A stretch of DNA of 62,735 nucleotides from Conidiobolus coronatus NRRL 28638 (lineage: Eukaryota; Entomophthoromycota; Entomophthoromycetes; Entomophthorales; Conidiobolaceae). The stretch lies in contig KQ964610.1 of assembly GCA_001566745.1 (NCBI GenBank), forward strand, positions 1 through 62,735, in the 5' to 3' direction. Below the pieces are notes generated by a model. It worked only from the letters and a program-made list of their open reading frames with translations, was not told the origin of the DNA and did not search any database. The position numbers and the translations under genes are program-made. Below are positions 1-9,967 of the stretch, piece after piece; the stretch's first letter is position 1; every line of letters starts with the position of its first letter.

Positions 1-185
1 AGTCCACACAATATTTCTATAATAGCTTGCGTTGGGTCTTCTCTATAAAATTCCAAAGTATTCACTGCATAATTAGCTCCACTTTTAGGTAATTTTTTTA
101 CCGTTGAGCAAGCATTACTCGCTGTATTTTTAGTTTGAATTTTAGCTTTATTAAATAACTTTTGCCAGCGATCAAACTTATTCAT
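1..185 (-). CDS. Partial gene running off the window edge, unrecognised
   Basis: An open frame begins with ATG at 183-185 on the minus strand and runs without a stop to base 1, giving 61 codons that continue outside the window. The visible N-terminus is basic and polar (starts MNKFDRWQKLF, later FYREDPTQAI). I recognise no family. It could be a real gene start, because it stays open in an AT-rich background where stops are frequent, but it is short. The 167 bases between it and the next gene hold nothing I can see. Confidence 0.4.
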   Translation of the reverse strand, partial: MNKFDRWQKLFNKAKIQTKNTASNACSTVKKLPKSGANYAVNTLEFYREDPTQAIIEILCG

Positions 186-352
186 TTTAATATTAAACCT
201 TTATGGGTTTACTATGAATTTAATTTTTCCCTTATATCAAAAATTGTTATCTGGAATGTTTATTTACGTAACCAATATATAGAAAATAAAAGAACAATTC
301 AAAGCTCTGAAGTCTTCCAAATGTTTTTAACATGGAAATCATTTTCAGGGTT

Positions 353-1054
353 CTATTCTTCATCCAAATAGTTTTCATAGTTTTTCTTGATGTCTTTATA
401 AAGCTCTGGATTAACCTCGTAATTGTAATTGTGCTCGATCTTTGCTATCTTTAGTTCATTAATAACTTTTTCAGAGAACTTAGTAAGAATACGCCTACCC
501 TCCTGATTGCTTTTGGATTTAGATGCCAAAAACCATCTGATGGGTGATGCAGCGTCGGAATTCTTTACAACAATAATGCCTTTACTGTCAACGTATATAC
601 TATAAAAAATGTCGCTATCAAAAAGGTCGCTATCAAAAAGTTTTGTAAGCTCTTTATCCTGATCGGGGTAATATTCTTGTATATCATCCGTAGAAATTTG
701 TATCTCACATTCTTGTTTTAGTTTGGCGCCTTTATGAGTTTTACAAAAAGATTTTCCGCTCAAAGCATTAGTCGTGCACCTATCCCCCTTCATAAATAAG
801 TTGCCTAGCTTGGAGCTGTTGTAATTCGTGGAATATATGAATTCACAGGCTTTTTCTGGATCTTCTTTATGCTCACTAGTTGTCTTTTTCTTTGTCATAA
901 GCTCGATAGTGGGGAAGGATGTGTGACGAAGTCTTTCTAGTAATTCTGCTATATCCACTTTTTCTTTGTCTTTAATTTCTCTTACAACATCTCTGAGAAA
1001 GGCGTCGGCAAATTCTATAACGGCATGCTCTGCAATTTCTGAAATTCTGATCAT
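353..1054 (-). CDS. Virus-like zinc-motif protein, 233 aa
   Basis: Intact frame from ATG at 1054. The middle carries Cys70, Cys93, Cys104 and His107. The last three (GDRC, then FCKTH) form a C-x10-C-x2-H zinc-binding pattern like the short motifs common in NCLDV proteins, and two more loci in this window share it (14775-15032 and 25479-25691). The N-terminal 50 residues look helical; the C-terminal half is charged and has no recognised domain. A perfect 15-base tandem duplication at 611-640 encodes a repeated LFDSD unit. Function unknown. Viral origin is an inference from the motif and from the viral remnants elsewhere in the window. Confidence 0.6.
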   Translation of the reverse strand: MIRISEIAEHAVIEFADAFLRDVVREIKDKEKVDIAELLERLRHTSFPTIELMTKKKTTSEHKEDPEKACEFIYSTNYNSSKLGNLFMKGDRCTTNALSGKSFCKTHKGAKLKQECEIQISTDDIQEYYPDQDKELTKLFDSDLFDSDIFYSIYVDSKGIIVVKNSDAASPIRWFLASKSKSNQEGRRILTKFSEKVINELKIAKIEHNYNYEVNPELYKDIKKNYENYLDEE

Positions 1055-1396
1055 TTTGTATAATTCTACTCTTTATTTTTATAGTTTAGTTTATTATGCG
1101 TATGTGTTGTACTAGCAACAAATTCAAATTATAATTCAGAGGTTTCTAATTTTTTTGATCTTGGTTAATATATCCAGCATTTCTCCAAAGTAACCCAAGC
1201 ATATGTAGATCTCTTTCTCTAGTCATTAAAATTTTATGATAAATGCGTTAAAGTGGTAATCTTAAATAAACTACCCTTAAAATTAAAGTAAATATGTAAC
1301 TTGGGATTGCAACTTCAATTGATCGCAGTCTATAAAGCCCAATTTGAGATAAGGCTGGATACAAGGTAGAATATCCATTAAAGTGTCGAATATTAT

Positions 1397-1830
1397 TCAG
1401 GTGGTGTTCATACAAACTTGATATCCCTCAGCAATGGGTACACTGAAATAATTGTAATTAGAGTTTGAGGGAGGGTAGTCGGTATATTGGTCATAATTCT
1501 CACCCCGTAGTCCTGATAGTGGCTCTTGTGGGTGGGCAAAGGTTGCAGATGCTACAGATGCTGGGGATTGCTTGGTGGGAGTGAGGTAATTCATATTTAA
1601 TTCATTAACGAATTCTTGGGAAGGAGTTTCATAAGCGGCGATATCTATGCTGTTGTAATATTGCTCTTCAACCAATTTACGATAAATGACCTTAATTTTC
1701 TCAGTTTCATTATTCCTCCACTTGCCAACTAATTAGAAATATCTTTATTATTGTTACCCTCAATAAAAGAATTTTTAGGCCTTGGAATATAATTAGCCTT
1801 GCTGCTACTGCTACGCTTATTGATTTTCAT
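1397..1830 (-). pseudogene. HMG-box transcription factor remnant (MATA_HMG-like)
   Basis: Starting at ATG 1828-1830 the minus strand reads a basic N-terminus followed by YIPRPKNSFI, the hallmark first helix of an HMG box. After an in-frame TAG near 1729 the homology resumes in another frame with LVGKWRNNETEK and YRKLVEEQYY, matching the second and third helices. The box is about a dozen residues short between the two parts. The C-terminal 90 residues (to 1397) are open and Ser/Pro/Tyr-rich, as in fungal HMG regulators. The frame change could be a frameshift or a very small intron (a GT...CTAAT...TAG layout of about 29 bases is present), but splicing it would not restore the missing helix. I therefore call it broken. 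Confidence 0.6.
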
Positions 1831-1855
1831 GCTATAGATTAATCATAGTTGGCTA

Positions 1856-2500
1856 TTGCAAAAGTTAAACCCTAAGGGTCCTTCTTGGTCTTATTTTACC
1901 TTTTTGCCTGGACCTGTATGGGCTGACCATAAAATAACACTAACTCTCTTCTTAATCGTTATGACTTGTATTGAATTAATTAAAAGAAATGCTTCGAATT
2001 ATTTTGGTATATTCATCACCTATTCACCGTATACTTTGGTTTATTCTCTATTCAGGGTATATTTTGCTTATTAAAACCTGATAGCCCCACATATTGTGGG
2101 TGGTGGTAGTTTTTGGAAGTATTGGGTTCTTAGTGGTGTTTTATACTTAATAGAGAGGATTATTAGAAAAGTCAGAGGCTTTCAAGATACTACAGTTAGT
2201 AAAGTAGTATTACATCCTTCAAAAGTTGTAGGAATTCAAATTAAAAAGGAAGGTATAAAAACACAAGTTGGTCAGTATATTTTCTTAAATTGTCCTGAAG
2301 TAAGTCTTCATCAATCGCACCCTTTTACCCTTACATCAACCCGAAGAATATTATATTCTGTTCACGTTCGTGTAGTAGGTAATTTCACTACAAGTTTAGC
2401 TAGAAATTGGGGTATGACATTGAACATAAAAATGGCTACGATCTCATTGTCAATAATATGCTTCCCCGCATTATGGTATATAATACTTTGGGTTTTTTCT
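1856..2500 (+). pseudogene. NADPH oxidase (NoxA/gp91phox-like) remnant
   Basis: Three frames carry pieces of the superoxide-producing NADPH oxidase catalytic subunit in the correct order. They are a transmembrane stretch (TLTLFLIVMTCIELIKR), the membrane-to-FAD-domain linker (FWKYWVLSGVLYLIERI), the FAD-binding loop with GQYIFLNCPEVS and HPFTLTS, then VHVRVVGNFT, and finally MLPRIMV in a shifted frame. The heme-binding N-terminal helices and the whole NADPH-binding domain are missing, and stops or frameshifts fall near 2074, 2346 and 2440. The full enzyme is about 550 residues. The remainder to 2856 shows nothing recognisable. Confidence 0.7.
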
Positions 2501-2856
2501 TTAATGAATTGCTTTTGCAGCTTCCATGTGCAATGGGGTAAATATGGAGTTTAGAATTTTTAGTGATCAATTGATAAATTTGCTAATAAAAGTGGCCTCC
2601 ACAAAATATTTTAACTATCCACCAGGAATATTTCTTTCATAACCAAGACATTACCTTAATTGGGCAAAGACTGAATATTCAATTGGAAAACTAGCGAAGA
2701 AGAGGCAGCTCATATTTAAGACTAGACAGAGCTCGAATATGTCAGGCAACTAAAGGAGAGGCGATCAAAGGAGATGGGTATGGCTTGGAATTTTAATTAT
2801 ACGAATATTTACTACAGATTTCTAGCTGTGACTTTGAATAAGAATTCAAGAAGAAT

Positions 2857-3903
2857 TCATTGAAGTTTTAATAATAATACTTTAATTCTCTCCATAAATA
2901 TAAATGTTAATACTGTGTGTGGTCCTATTCTAAAGTAATGTGCTGTAAAACCTTTAAAGAATCCTCTAACCCCTTCAGTTTTTAAAGTGCTAGCAAAGCA
3001 GTTAAACATACTTCGGTAAAGTTTCCCCTTTCCTGTAATAGCGTCAACCGGTTGATTGTACATTCTAGTGGTTACTACGTCAAAGGGATTCATTGCACTA
3101 CAAACTAATATGCCACATAGTAAACTAGACGTTGCATGAACGTAAAATCCCTCCTCAAAGCTTCCACTTTGTATGAGACTCTTTTTGATATAGTCGTAGG
3201 AGGTCAATTGAACAGCTGATCCTACACCCGTACGTACCATTGCAGGGACGCTACCTCTGAACCAGCCCCTAACTCCGTTTTCTTTATGGATTTCCTTTAA
3301 TCCGTTAAATACCCCCGAGTACTTGTATTGAGTGCCTACTGGCAAATGAGGAGAAAATGCTTGTAGTCTGGTTTTTACCATGAACAAGGGTGATCCAAAG
3401 AATGCGGCTAACACCCCTGACATAGCACCAGCTCCAATACTACTAACCAAGGTAGCAGCAGTAGAAGTAACACTAAAATTAGATATAATTACATTTTTAA
3501 AAACATCATAAAACCCGAATCTTGTGCCGTTCATAATAAGTTGATAACCATAAGCTGCGCCCAATCCCCTTTGCAAACCTTTAATACCCTCATGCTGAAA
3601 AATAAGCTTTAAAGCTTGTGGTAAGTTTCTGTACGGTCCGGGCAAACCGGTGCCATTAAAGTGGTTTACAACGGATTTTATATTTCTGAAAATATGTTGC
3701 AGCGACTGCTGTCTATTGACAATTTGGTCATTTTTAATTAATTCGCCTTGTAGTTGAAGTCTTGTTTTTACTACTTCAAAAGGGTTAGAAAATGTTACTG
3801 CACAGCAAGCACCTAACCCACCGCTTAAAAAACCTGCATATTTTGTAATAAAAGTAGCACTTGGGTTAACTTTAATTCCTTGGCTTTGTGTATTACTTGA
3901 CAT
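2857..3903 (-). CDS. OAC1: Mitochondrial carrier, oxaloacetate carrier (OAC1)-like
   Basis: A 348-residue member of the SLC25 family with the usual three repeats, each opening with the PX[DE]XX[KR]-type signature: NPFEVVKTR near residue 40, SPLFMVKTR near 171 and NPFDVVTTR near 272. The second repeat (GSPLFMVKTRLQ, later RTGVGSAVQL) and the third (MNPFDVVTTRMYNQ, later FRIGPHTVLTF) resemble yeast OAC1 and animal SLC25A34/35, inner-membrane carriers moving oxaloacetate, sulfate or related dicarboxylates. ATG at 3901-3903, stop at 2857, no intron. It is divergently transcribed from the DGAT2-like gene, with 67 bases between the two starts, so the two may share a promoter region. Substrate is inferred from family resemblance only. 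Confidence 0.9.
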   Translation of the reverse strand: MSSNTQSQGIKVNPSATFITKYAGFLSGGLGACCAVTFSNPFEVVKTRLQLQGELIKNDQIVNRQQSLQHIFRNIKSVVNHFNGTGLPGPYRNLPQALKLIFQHEGIKGLQRGLGAAYGYQLIMNGTRFGFYDVFKNVIISNFSVTSTAATLVSSIGAGAMSGVLAAFFGSPLFMVKTRLQAFSPHLPVGTQYKYSGVFNGLKEIHKENGVRGWFRGSVPAMVRTGVGSAVQLTSYDYIKKSLIQSGSFEEGFYVHATSSLLCGILVCSAMNPFDVVTTRMYNQPVDAITGKGKLYRSMFNCFASTLKTEGVRGFFKGFTAHYFRIGPHTVLTFIFMERIKVLLLKLQ

Positions 3904-3970
3904 TAATAAAAAATATTTATCTATAAATAAAAATTATTTTTTGTTCTACAATTTAAATTAATAATAGAAT

Positions 3971-4960
3971 ATGAGAACTGATAACTTACGAGAGCCAAAG
4001 TTTAGTGAGTTAATGAGTGTTGCATGGATTCCACTAAGTTTAATAAGTGGTTTAATAATAACCGGCGCTTGTGGCTTATTCCCCCTTACTTGGCCAGTTG
4101 TTATACCTTACCTAGTTTATAACTTTATCGACAAGACCCCGGAACAAGGGGGAAGGAAATGGCCCTGGTTAGTTAGAAATTGTCCTATATTACCTAACAT
4201 AAGAAATTATTTTAGCATGAAACTTATAAGAACTGTTGAACTAAACCCTTCAGAGAATTATATTTTTGCTTATCACCCTCACGGGATTATTGGTTATGGT
4301 GCTCAAGCTTACTTTAATGAAGAAAACCCAGAATTTATTTCAAAATTTCCTGGGATAGACCTAAAAACAGTTACCCTTAATGTAAATTTTAAATGGCCAT
4401 TATTTCGTGATTTAATACTTGGCTTGGGGTATATATCATGCTCTAAAAAATCTATTACTAGACAAATTGAAGATGGACCAGGAAAGAGTATTTTAATAGT
4501 TATTGGTGGTTCTCATGAAGCTTTATACTCTGGGGAAGATAGCGCAAAATTAATTGTCCGTAGTAGATTAGGTTTTATTAAAATGGCTATTAAAACAGGA
4601 GCCAATCTTGTACCAATTTATTCATTTGGAGAGAATAGTTTATTCAAAATGGATACAACATTTAAAGAAAATTCGATCCTAAAATCTATTCAATACCTTG
4701 TAAGTTTAACGGGTCTTCGCGTTTGCTTATTTCACGGGCGTGGCATATTCCAAAGTAAATTTGGTGTCTTCCCGATGAATTACCCTATCACAATGGTTAC
4801 CGGGGAACCTGTTAAAGTGACCCAAAATGATAACCCTTCAGAAGAAGAAATTAAAAGGGTACAAACTGAATACCTAAAGAATTTGACCAAGATTTATAAT
4901 AATTATAAGGATAAGTATCACGTCGGTAGTGCTAATCCTCCTGAATTAGAATTTATTTAG
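3971..4960 (+). CDS. DGA1: Diacylglycerol acyltransferase 2 family (DGAT2)
   Basis: A 329-residue ER-membrane acyltransferase. It has an N-terminal hydrophobic hairpin (about residues 17-50), the catalytic HPHG block at 102-105, the GGSHEALYS block, the RSRLGFIKMAIKTGANLVP region and a C-terminal PITMVTGEPV motif. All are diagnostic of the DGAT2/MGAT family that makes triacylglycerol from diacylglycerol and acyl-CoA. Length is typical. ATG at 3971 is the only reasonable start. Its stop overlaps the stop of a convergent unrecognised remnant by a few bases. Whether it uses diacylglycerol, monoacylglycerol or sterol cannot be settled from sequence. Confidence 0.9.
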   Translation: MRTDNLREPKFSELMSVAWIPLSLISGLIITGACGLFPLTWPVVIPYLVYNFIDKTPEQGGRKWPWLVRNCPILPNIRNYFSMKLIRTVELNPSENYIFAYHPHGIIGYGAQAYFNEENPEFISKFPGIDLKTVTLNVNFKWPLFRDLILGLGYISCSKKSITRQIEDGPGKSILIVIGGSHEALYSGEDSAKLIVRSRLGFIKMAIKTGANLVPIYSFGENSLFKMDTTFKENSILKSIQYLVSLTGLRVCLFHGRGIFQSKFGVFPMNYPITMVTGEPVKVTQNDNPSEEEIKRVQTEYLKNLTKIYNNYKDKYHVGSANPPELEFI

Positions 4961-5136
4961 AAGCCATTCTCTTAATTTTCAATTCTTCGTATTCGAAGGC
5001 TTCATTGAGAGTCGCTTCTCTGCCTTCACTTTTTGGGAAACCCACTTCAATTAATCCCGCCGCTCTTCTTGCCAATATCAAATTTGCACCAAACTTTCTA
5101 TAGAAGTTAGCTATTTGTACCCCACATAATTTTTAT
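4953..5136 (-). pseudogene. Unrecognised gene 3' remnant, convergent with DGAT2
   Basis: The minus strand stays open for about 60 codons and ends at TAA 4953-4955. It encodes a protein-like tail (ANFYRKFGANLILARRAAGL, then GFPKSEGREATLNEAF) with no upstream ATG; a TAA precedes it. Composition is that of a real protein rather than random AT-rich sequence, but I do not recognise the family. It may be a 3' exon or a truncated copy. Confidence 0.35.
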
Positions 5137-5180
5137 ATTTTTGATTGAGTTTGTTGGCCCTTGAATTGTATTTAAATTGA

Positions 5181-7133
5181 ATGAATTTATATTTAATAGT
5201 TAAAAAAAATAGTTATAATATGAAGACCGTTAATCCTAATATTTTTAACCGAATTAGTCTAAGAGAAAAGCAAAGAGATGTAGTGGTTAATATGCTTAAT
5301 TATAATAACTTACCTGATACTATTAGCCTATCAAACTCTAATAATGTTAATCAACTCTGGAAGGTACTCATATTTGACGAATTTGGTCAAGATGTGGTTT
5401 CTTTAATATTTAAAGTGAACGATCTACGAGAAAAAGGAGTCACCTTGCATATGCCAATTAAGGCTCAGAGAATGCCCATCCCCGACGTACCTGCTATTTA
5501 TTTCCTTCAGCCTACCCAAGAGAATGTCGATCGCATTATTAACGATATTAAACAAAATTTGTATGAATCTTATTATATTAATTTTATTTCAATGTTACCC
5601 CGCCCCTTATTAGAGAACTTTGCTGACCAAGCTGTCCAAAATAATTTAGTAGACAAGATTCAAAAAGTTTATGATCAATACCTCAGCTTTTTAACGCCTG
5701 AAAATAACTTGTTTTCATTAAATTTAAGCAACTCTTTTTACCATTTGAATTCCGCTGCTGTTCCGGATAATGTCGTCAAAGGTGAAATTGATTTAATAGT
5801 AAATGGCTTAACTTCGATTTTAGCTACTTTGGACCAAGTTCCTCTTATCAAGGCTTCAAAAAATGGCCCTGCTCATATGGTTGCTGAAAAACTCGAAAGG
5901 AGATTGAAAGATTTATCGAGAAGTGGTAAAGACGGCTTATTTACGCCAAATATTTCTCCACATCGCCCAATCCTCTTAATTTTAGACCGTAACTTTGATC
6001 TTATCCCTATGCTTCATCACTCATGGAACTATATGACCTTGGTTCAAGATTTACTCGACATTAAATTAAATAGAATCTCTATTATTTATGAAGAAAACGG
6101 AAAGGACGTCACCCAAAAATTTGATATCGACAGCAATGATTTTTTCTGGGCTAAGCACTCTATGTTGCCATTTCACTCAGTTGCAGAAGAAATTGACAAC
6201 GAATTGACCAAATACAAAAAAGATGCCGATGATTTAACCAGGGTAATAGGGGTTGATGAACCTGGCCACTCCACAGATTTTATCCCGGGTGACACCCCGC
6301 CCCATTCGGCTGATTTAGCTAATAATACTAAACATTTAAAAAGCGCAGTAACAGCACTTCCTGAACTCACTGCTAGAAAATCTGTTTTGGATATGCACAT
6401 GAATATTGCCACCGAATTATTGGCGTCTATTCAAAAGAGACATGTAGATCAACTAGTTCAGCTAGAAGAAAGTATTCTAAAACAAACTAAGCAATCTATA
6501 TTAGACTTTTTGTTAGAGGATCAAAACGACCCAAGAGACAAACTACGACTTTTCCTTGTATATTATTTATCCAGACCTAACATCAATAACGACGAAGTTA
6601 AAGAGTTCAAAAATGTTTTAACACAAGCTGGTTGCTCCCTCAAGGCTTTTGAATATATTGAAAGAACTAGATCTTTCTCTAGAATGAGTACAGTGTCTGC
6701 CGGAAATGCTTCCACACCGAGTTTTGCAAATTTATCATCACCCGCTAGCAATTTGCTAAATAGATTAGGTAACAAATTAAGAGATGAGGCTTATGGGTCA
6801 ATTTTAAGTGGTGTAAAGAACTTTTTACCACAGAAGAAAGACTTGGCTGTTACTAGAATGGCCGAATCTATTTTTGATCCCGCCTCCACACCGCCGATTG
6901 AAGATCTTATTACCCTCGACCCTAAAGTAAGAATTAACTCTGCAAAAACACCCGCCGCTGTTTCTCCACCACCTCAGTTAGTTATCTTATTCGTTGTAGG
7001 AGGTGGAACATACTCAGAATATGTAAATCTCCAAGAATACGTCAAAAGCCATACAAATCGTACAGTGGTCTACGGTAGCACTGATCTAATGAGCCCAGAG
7101 AATTTTCTCAAGGAAGCTGAAAGCGTGGCTTAG
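5181..7133 (+). CDS. SLY1: SLY1, Sec1/Munc18-family vesicle fusion protein
   Basis: The 650-residue frame matches Sly1/SCFD1, the Sec1/Munc18 protein that binds Sed5-type syntaxins and chaperones ER-Golgi SNARE assembly. Visible signatures are SLREKQRDVVVNMLNYN near the N-terminus, WKVLIFDEFGQDVVS, the PIPDVPAIYFLQPT stretch with NLYESYYINFIS, RPILLILDRNFDLIPMLHHSW in the middle, and LVILFVVGGGTYSEY at the C-terminus, which is typical of the last Sec1 domain. The longest frame starts at 5181, but Met14 (5220) gives a more normal N-terminus, since the first 13 residues look like translated 5' leader. No intron. Soluble and peripheral membrane. Length agrees with the family. Confidence 0.93.
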   Translation: MNLYLIVKKNSYNMKTVNPNIFNRISLREKQRDVVVNMLNYNNLPDTISLSNSNNVNQLWKVLIFDEFGQDVVSLIFKVNDLREKGVTLHMPIKAQRMPIPDVPAIYFLQPTQENVDRIINDIKQNLYESYYINFISMLPRPLLENFADQAVQNNLVDKIQKVYDQYLSFLTPENNLFSLNLSNSFYHLNSAAVPDNVVKGEIDLIVNGLTSILATLDQVPLIKASKNGPAHMVAEKLERRLKDLSRSGKDGLFTPNISPHRPILLILDRNFDLIPMLHHSWNYMTLVQDLLDIKLNRISIIYEENGKDVTQKFDIDSNDFFWAKHSMLPFHSVAEEIDNELTKYKKDADDLTRVIGVDEPGHSTDFIPGDTPPHSADLANNTKHLKSAVTALPELTARKSVLDMHMNIATELLASIQKRHVDQLVQLEESILKQTKQSILDFLLEDQNDPRDKLRLFLVYYLSRPNINNDEVKEFKNVLTQAGCSLKAFEYIERTRSFSRMSTVSAGNASTPSFANLSSPASNLLNRLGNKLRDEAYGSILSGVKNFLPQKKDLAVTRMAESIFDPASTPPIEDLITLDPKVRINSAKTPAAVSPPPQLVILFVVGGGTYSEYVNLQEYVKSHTNRTVVYGSTDLMSPENFLKEAESVA

Positions 7134-7800
7134 TCCTATTAAAATGATCTACATTCATAAAATTAGAATCTAAAAAATTCGGGGTCTATCGTTTTCGTTA
7201 GTAATTGCGTTATTGGAGAAGTACTTATATACGTTGCATAATAGGTGCTGCTTAGCTTAGTAATCTTTGCCTTATTTACATTTTTATTAAGTCTATTTTT
7301 TTAATTTAATGGCCTCTTTGGTAATAATTTGAACTTACTTTAGTGAGATAATAAGGGTTAAAGCTTTCAAGTCTTTCATTATAGAGCTGCACACGTATTT
7401 AAGGCGATCCCGACATCATTATTTTCGGAGTCAACATTAATATTGTGGCGCTTCAGGTTCTCTTTGAAGGGTCCAAAAACTTTTCATGGTGTTATTAGTT
7501 TATACCAAATACTCAATGGGAAAATACTACAATAGTTCCGACCTAATGTAGTTTGTTTCAGACTTGTTTTGATCTGGTGCTTTTAATACAGGGGCACTTT
7601 CAACTAATATAGCTTAAAAAACATTATAATAAAAAAGCAGGCACAGTGGTTAGGAGTCGTGAAAGCTTTTATGTTGTTGGTTATCATTTAATTTTTAACC
7701 ACCCCCTGTGAATAAGTTTTATCCTTGTAGATAACCTATTGACTAATGATACACTTCCGACCTTACCTGTCATCATTGTAATAAACCTTACAACTCGATA
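7134..7800. other. Gene-poor stretch, nothing recognised
   Basis: AT-rich sequence with dense stops in all frames. I see no coding family, repeat or RNA gene. Confidence 0.4.
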
Positions 7801-7801
7801 A

Positions 7802-8022
7802 TTAAAAGTCATCTAAATACACCTGTAATGCTGCTACTACCTGTTTAATCTTATTATCTGTACTCCATGCACTAAATTGTGTAGGATCATCATCAAAAAT
7901 CCAAGTAGAAGAAACGATACTCTCTGCTTCTGCAGGGTTCTTAATAAACAAACACAATCTTTCTATGTTTAGTACATTTTCTAATTTGTGTAATCTTGTT
8001 CCTGACGCAGCTCGCCTAACTT
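7802..8022 (-). pseudogene. Unrecognised protein-like remnant
   Basis: The minus strand is open for about 72 codons, ending at TAA 7802-7804 and containing RRAASGTRLHKLENVLNIERL and later FDDDPTQFSAW. It has no ATG; a TAG lies just upstream. The regular mix of charged and hydrophobic residues suggests the C-terminus of a former gene, but I cannot place it. Confidence 0.35.
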
Positions 8023-8029
8023 CACGCTA

Positions 8030-9544
8030 TTCTATGTTACTTAAAGCAGCTATTCAACTGACCTTAGTATAACAGCCGAAATAATTCACCACGATATGCA
8101 TCATTTACACCATCTGGTTATTGAACACCAAATGAAGGCATCAATTAATCACCTTTGGTAATAATCTAAACATACGAATTGATGGAAAACATTGACTAAT
8201 TTAAATATCTTGTTTAGTCAAGCAGTTGGTCGGGTTACTGTCTTAAACTGATAGCCTACATCTGAAAGTTCTCCTATTGAATCCCACAAGGATGCTCGTT
8301 ATCGTTGAAGGCTACTAAAAACAACTGACGCTTTTATCGGTTACTGGTATGGGTACGAAATTAACGTTGATTAATCTGTAGTATTTGCGCTAGATACAAT
8401 TTATGGGTTGCGGATAAACTTCTTTATACGACCTAGCAACAAGAAAAAAGAAGTCGCAACACTTGCAGAAACATCAAACAAATATTTTATTGCTAAAGTT
8501 ATTAAAAAGATTGGTATCATAAATCAGATATACCAAACAGAAAAGCCATTAGGCCATTTTCTTTGACAGTGCTTTATTTCTCCAAAGTCGCTTGATGAAT
8601 ATTAAGGTTAACATGATCTAGTGGTCTAAAAGACATAATCCCCCCTCATCAATAATGGTGTTGATTTTGGACAAACTATCTGTATTTGCGTCTAATTACC
8701 TAAGTCGAAGAAGAATTATTTTTGCATTTCTTGCCGATATTTCAATAATTGTGTTATTCATTTGCTTAACCTTTCTGTTGTAGATTACATCAAATTCTCC
8801 TCCAGTGAAAGCTGTCCATCATAAAGCCACTAAGTTCTTTAGGAAGCTCCTCACCCCTGCTGAACTTACAAGGTCCTTTTAAATGGAGTGAGGACGGGTG
8901 AGGGTGATCTATGCGGTATAGTTACGCCATGTGGATTTGATTCTGGATTTATCTGAAGATGATGCTATAATATTGAGAACGAAAAGTAACTGTTTAACTA
9001 ATAATGTTATTTTCTGGAAGATCCTAATTTTTCCACCCTTAAAATTTGTACACACAATGCCTGGGAACTCACTCATCCGAAAGATTTTTAGCGCTAATAG
9101 CCACCAATATTGACCCGTTATTAAAGAATAGGCAAAGTTTCCGAGTTATCGGAGAAAAATGGAGAAATTTGCCAAAGTATCAATAATGTTTTTTTTTTAA
9201 TTCTATCACGTATACCGCTATTTCTCTCAATTTTTAGCAAAATCAAGAATCTCTGCCAAATTAAAATATTTGCAATGCAGATTACTTAAGCATGCCTTTA
9301 ATGCGTTACCGTTGTGAGATTATTGCACCAAAGTCTAGGTTACATGCTATCAACGTTGGGTTTGGGATGGTGTAAAGAGAAGTAGATAATATCATCATAT
9401 TCAGGTAGAAAACTTAAATACTTGGATGGTATCAAATAAATACACGGTATACTCGGTATTTGAAAGGATCCTTTGGATTCCTCTGATTATAGTTGGTGAG
9501 TGGGATGTTAGACATCATCTTTCAACCTAGGAGGAATCCAATTA
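8030..9544. other. Gene-poor stretch, nothing recognised
   Basis: About 1.5 kb with only short frames (one of 60 codons at 8931-9113 without recognisable features). I find no repeat structure, transposon end or RNA gene by eye. Confidence 0.4.
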
Positions 9545-9843
9545 AATAAAAAGGAATAGAAGGCTTTAATATTACAAATGTCGCATTATTATATAAAAAC
9601 AAACGAAATATGAGCAATCTCAAATACTGGAGGCCAATAAACCTTGCCAACACAGGTGGGAAAAAACTGTCAATGATTATGGTGACAAGATTTAAACGAA
9701 TTATTAGCAGAATAATAAGCAAGACTCAATATGGTTTTACTCCAGGGAGATATAATGTATCAAACGGATACGCAATATTAAAACACATGGATCAATTAGA
9801 AAAGTTAGTACGAAAAATGGAAAACTCTCAGCTAAGCCAATAG
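9545..9843 (+). mobile_element. LINE-type reverse transcriptase fragment
   Basis: The plus strand reads NVALLYKNKRN, then KYWRPINLANTGGKK and KTQYGFTPGR. This is the fingers/palm entry of a non-LTR (LINE) reverse transcriptase, corresponding closely to the YWRPITLANTDGK region of the larger LINE at 39.5-41.2 kb. Only about 100 residues remain. Both flanks are lost and the next recognisable sequence begins 22 bases downstream (a nuclease-gene tail). Clearly dead. Confidence 0.75.
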
Positions 9844-9865
9844 AACGAGGATTAGACCTACTCGG

Positions 9866-9967
9866 CTTAAAAATAATTTAGGGAGACTTGAGATAATTAA
9901 AAATATATAGTTACCTCAGATAAATCTAACCTTGAAAATGACAGGCAAAGATCCGCTATTCCAAGAT
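9866..9967 (+). pseudogene. Tail of a PD-(D/E)XK family A gene plus its 3' flank
   Basis: This stretch aligns with 61139-61245, which is the last 16 codons, stop and immediate 3' flank of the intact nuclease-like ORF at 60749-61186. Both share the sense AATTTAGG(G/A)AGACTTG, GATAATTAAAAATATATAGTTA and CTCAGATAAATC blocks. A three-base deletion and point changes separate them. The homology covers non-coding sequence beyond the stop, so this is a copied DNA segment, not convergent protein sequence. Confidence 0.65.

Noticed and set aside
1728-1757. A 29-base GT-AG intron in the HMG-box gene
   Set aside because: The splice signals are plausible, but removing it does not restore the missing HMG helix.
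6173-6775. Minus-strand frames of 79 and 70 codons inside SLY1
   Set aside because: Antisense shadows of a well-supported gene, with no family resemblance.
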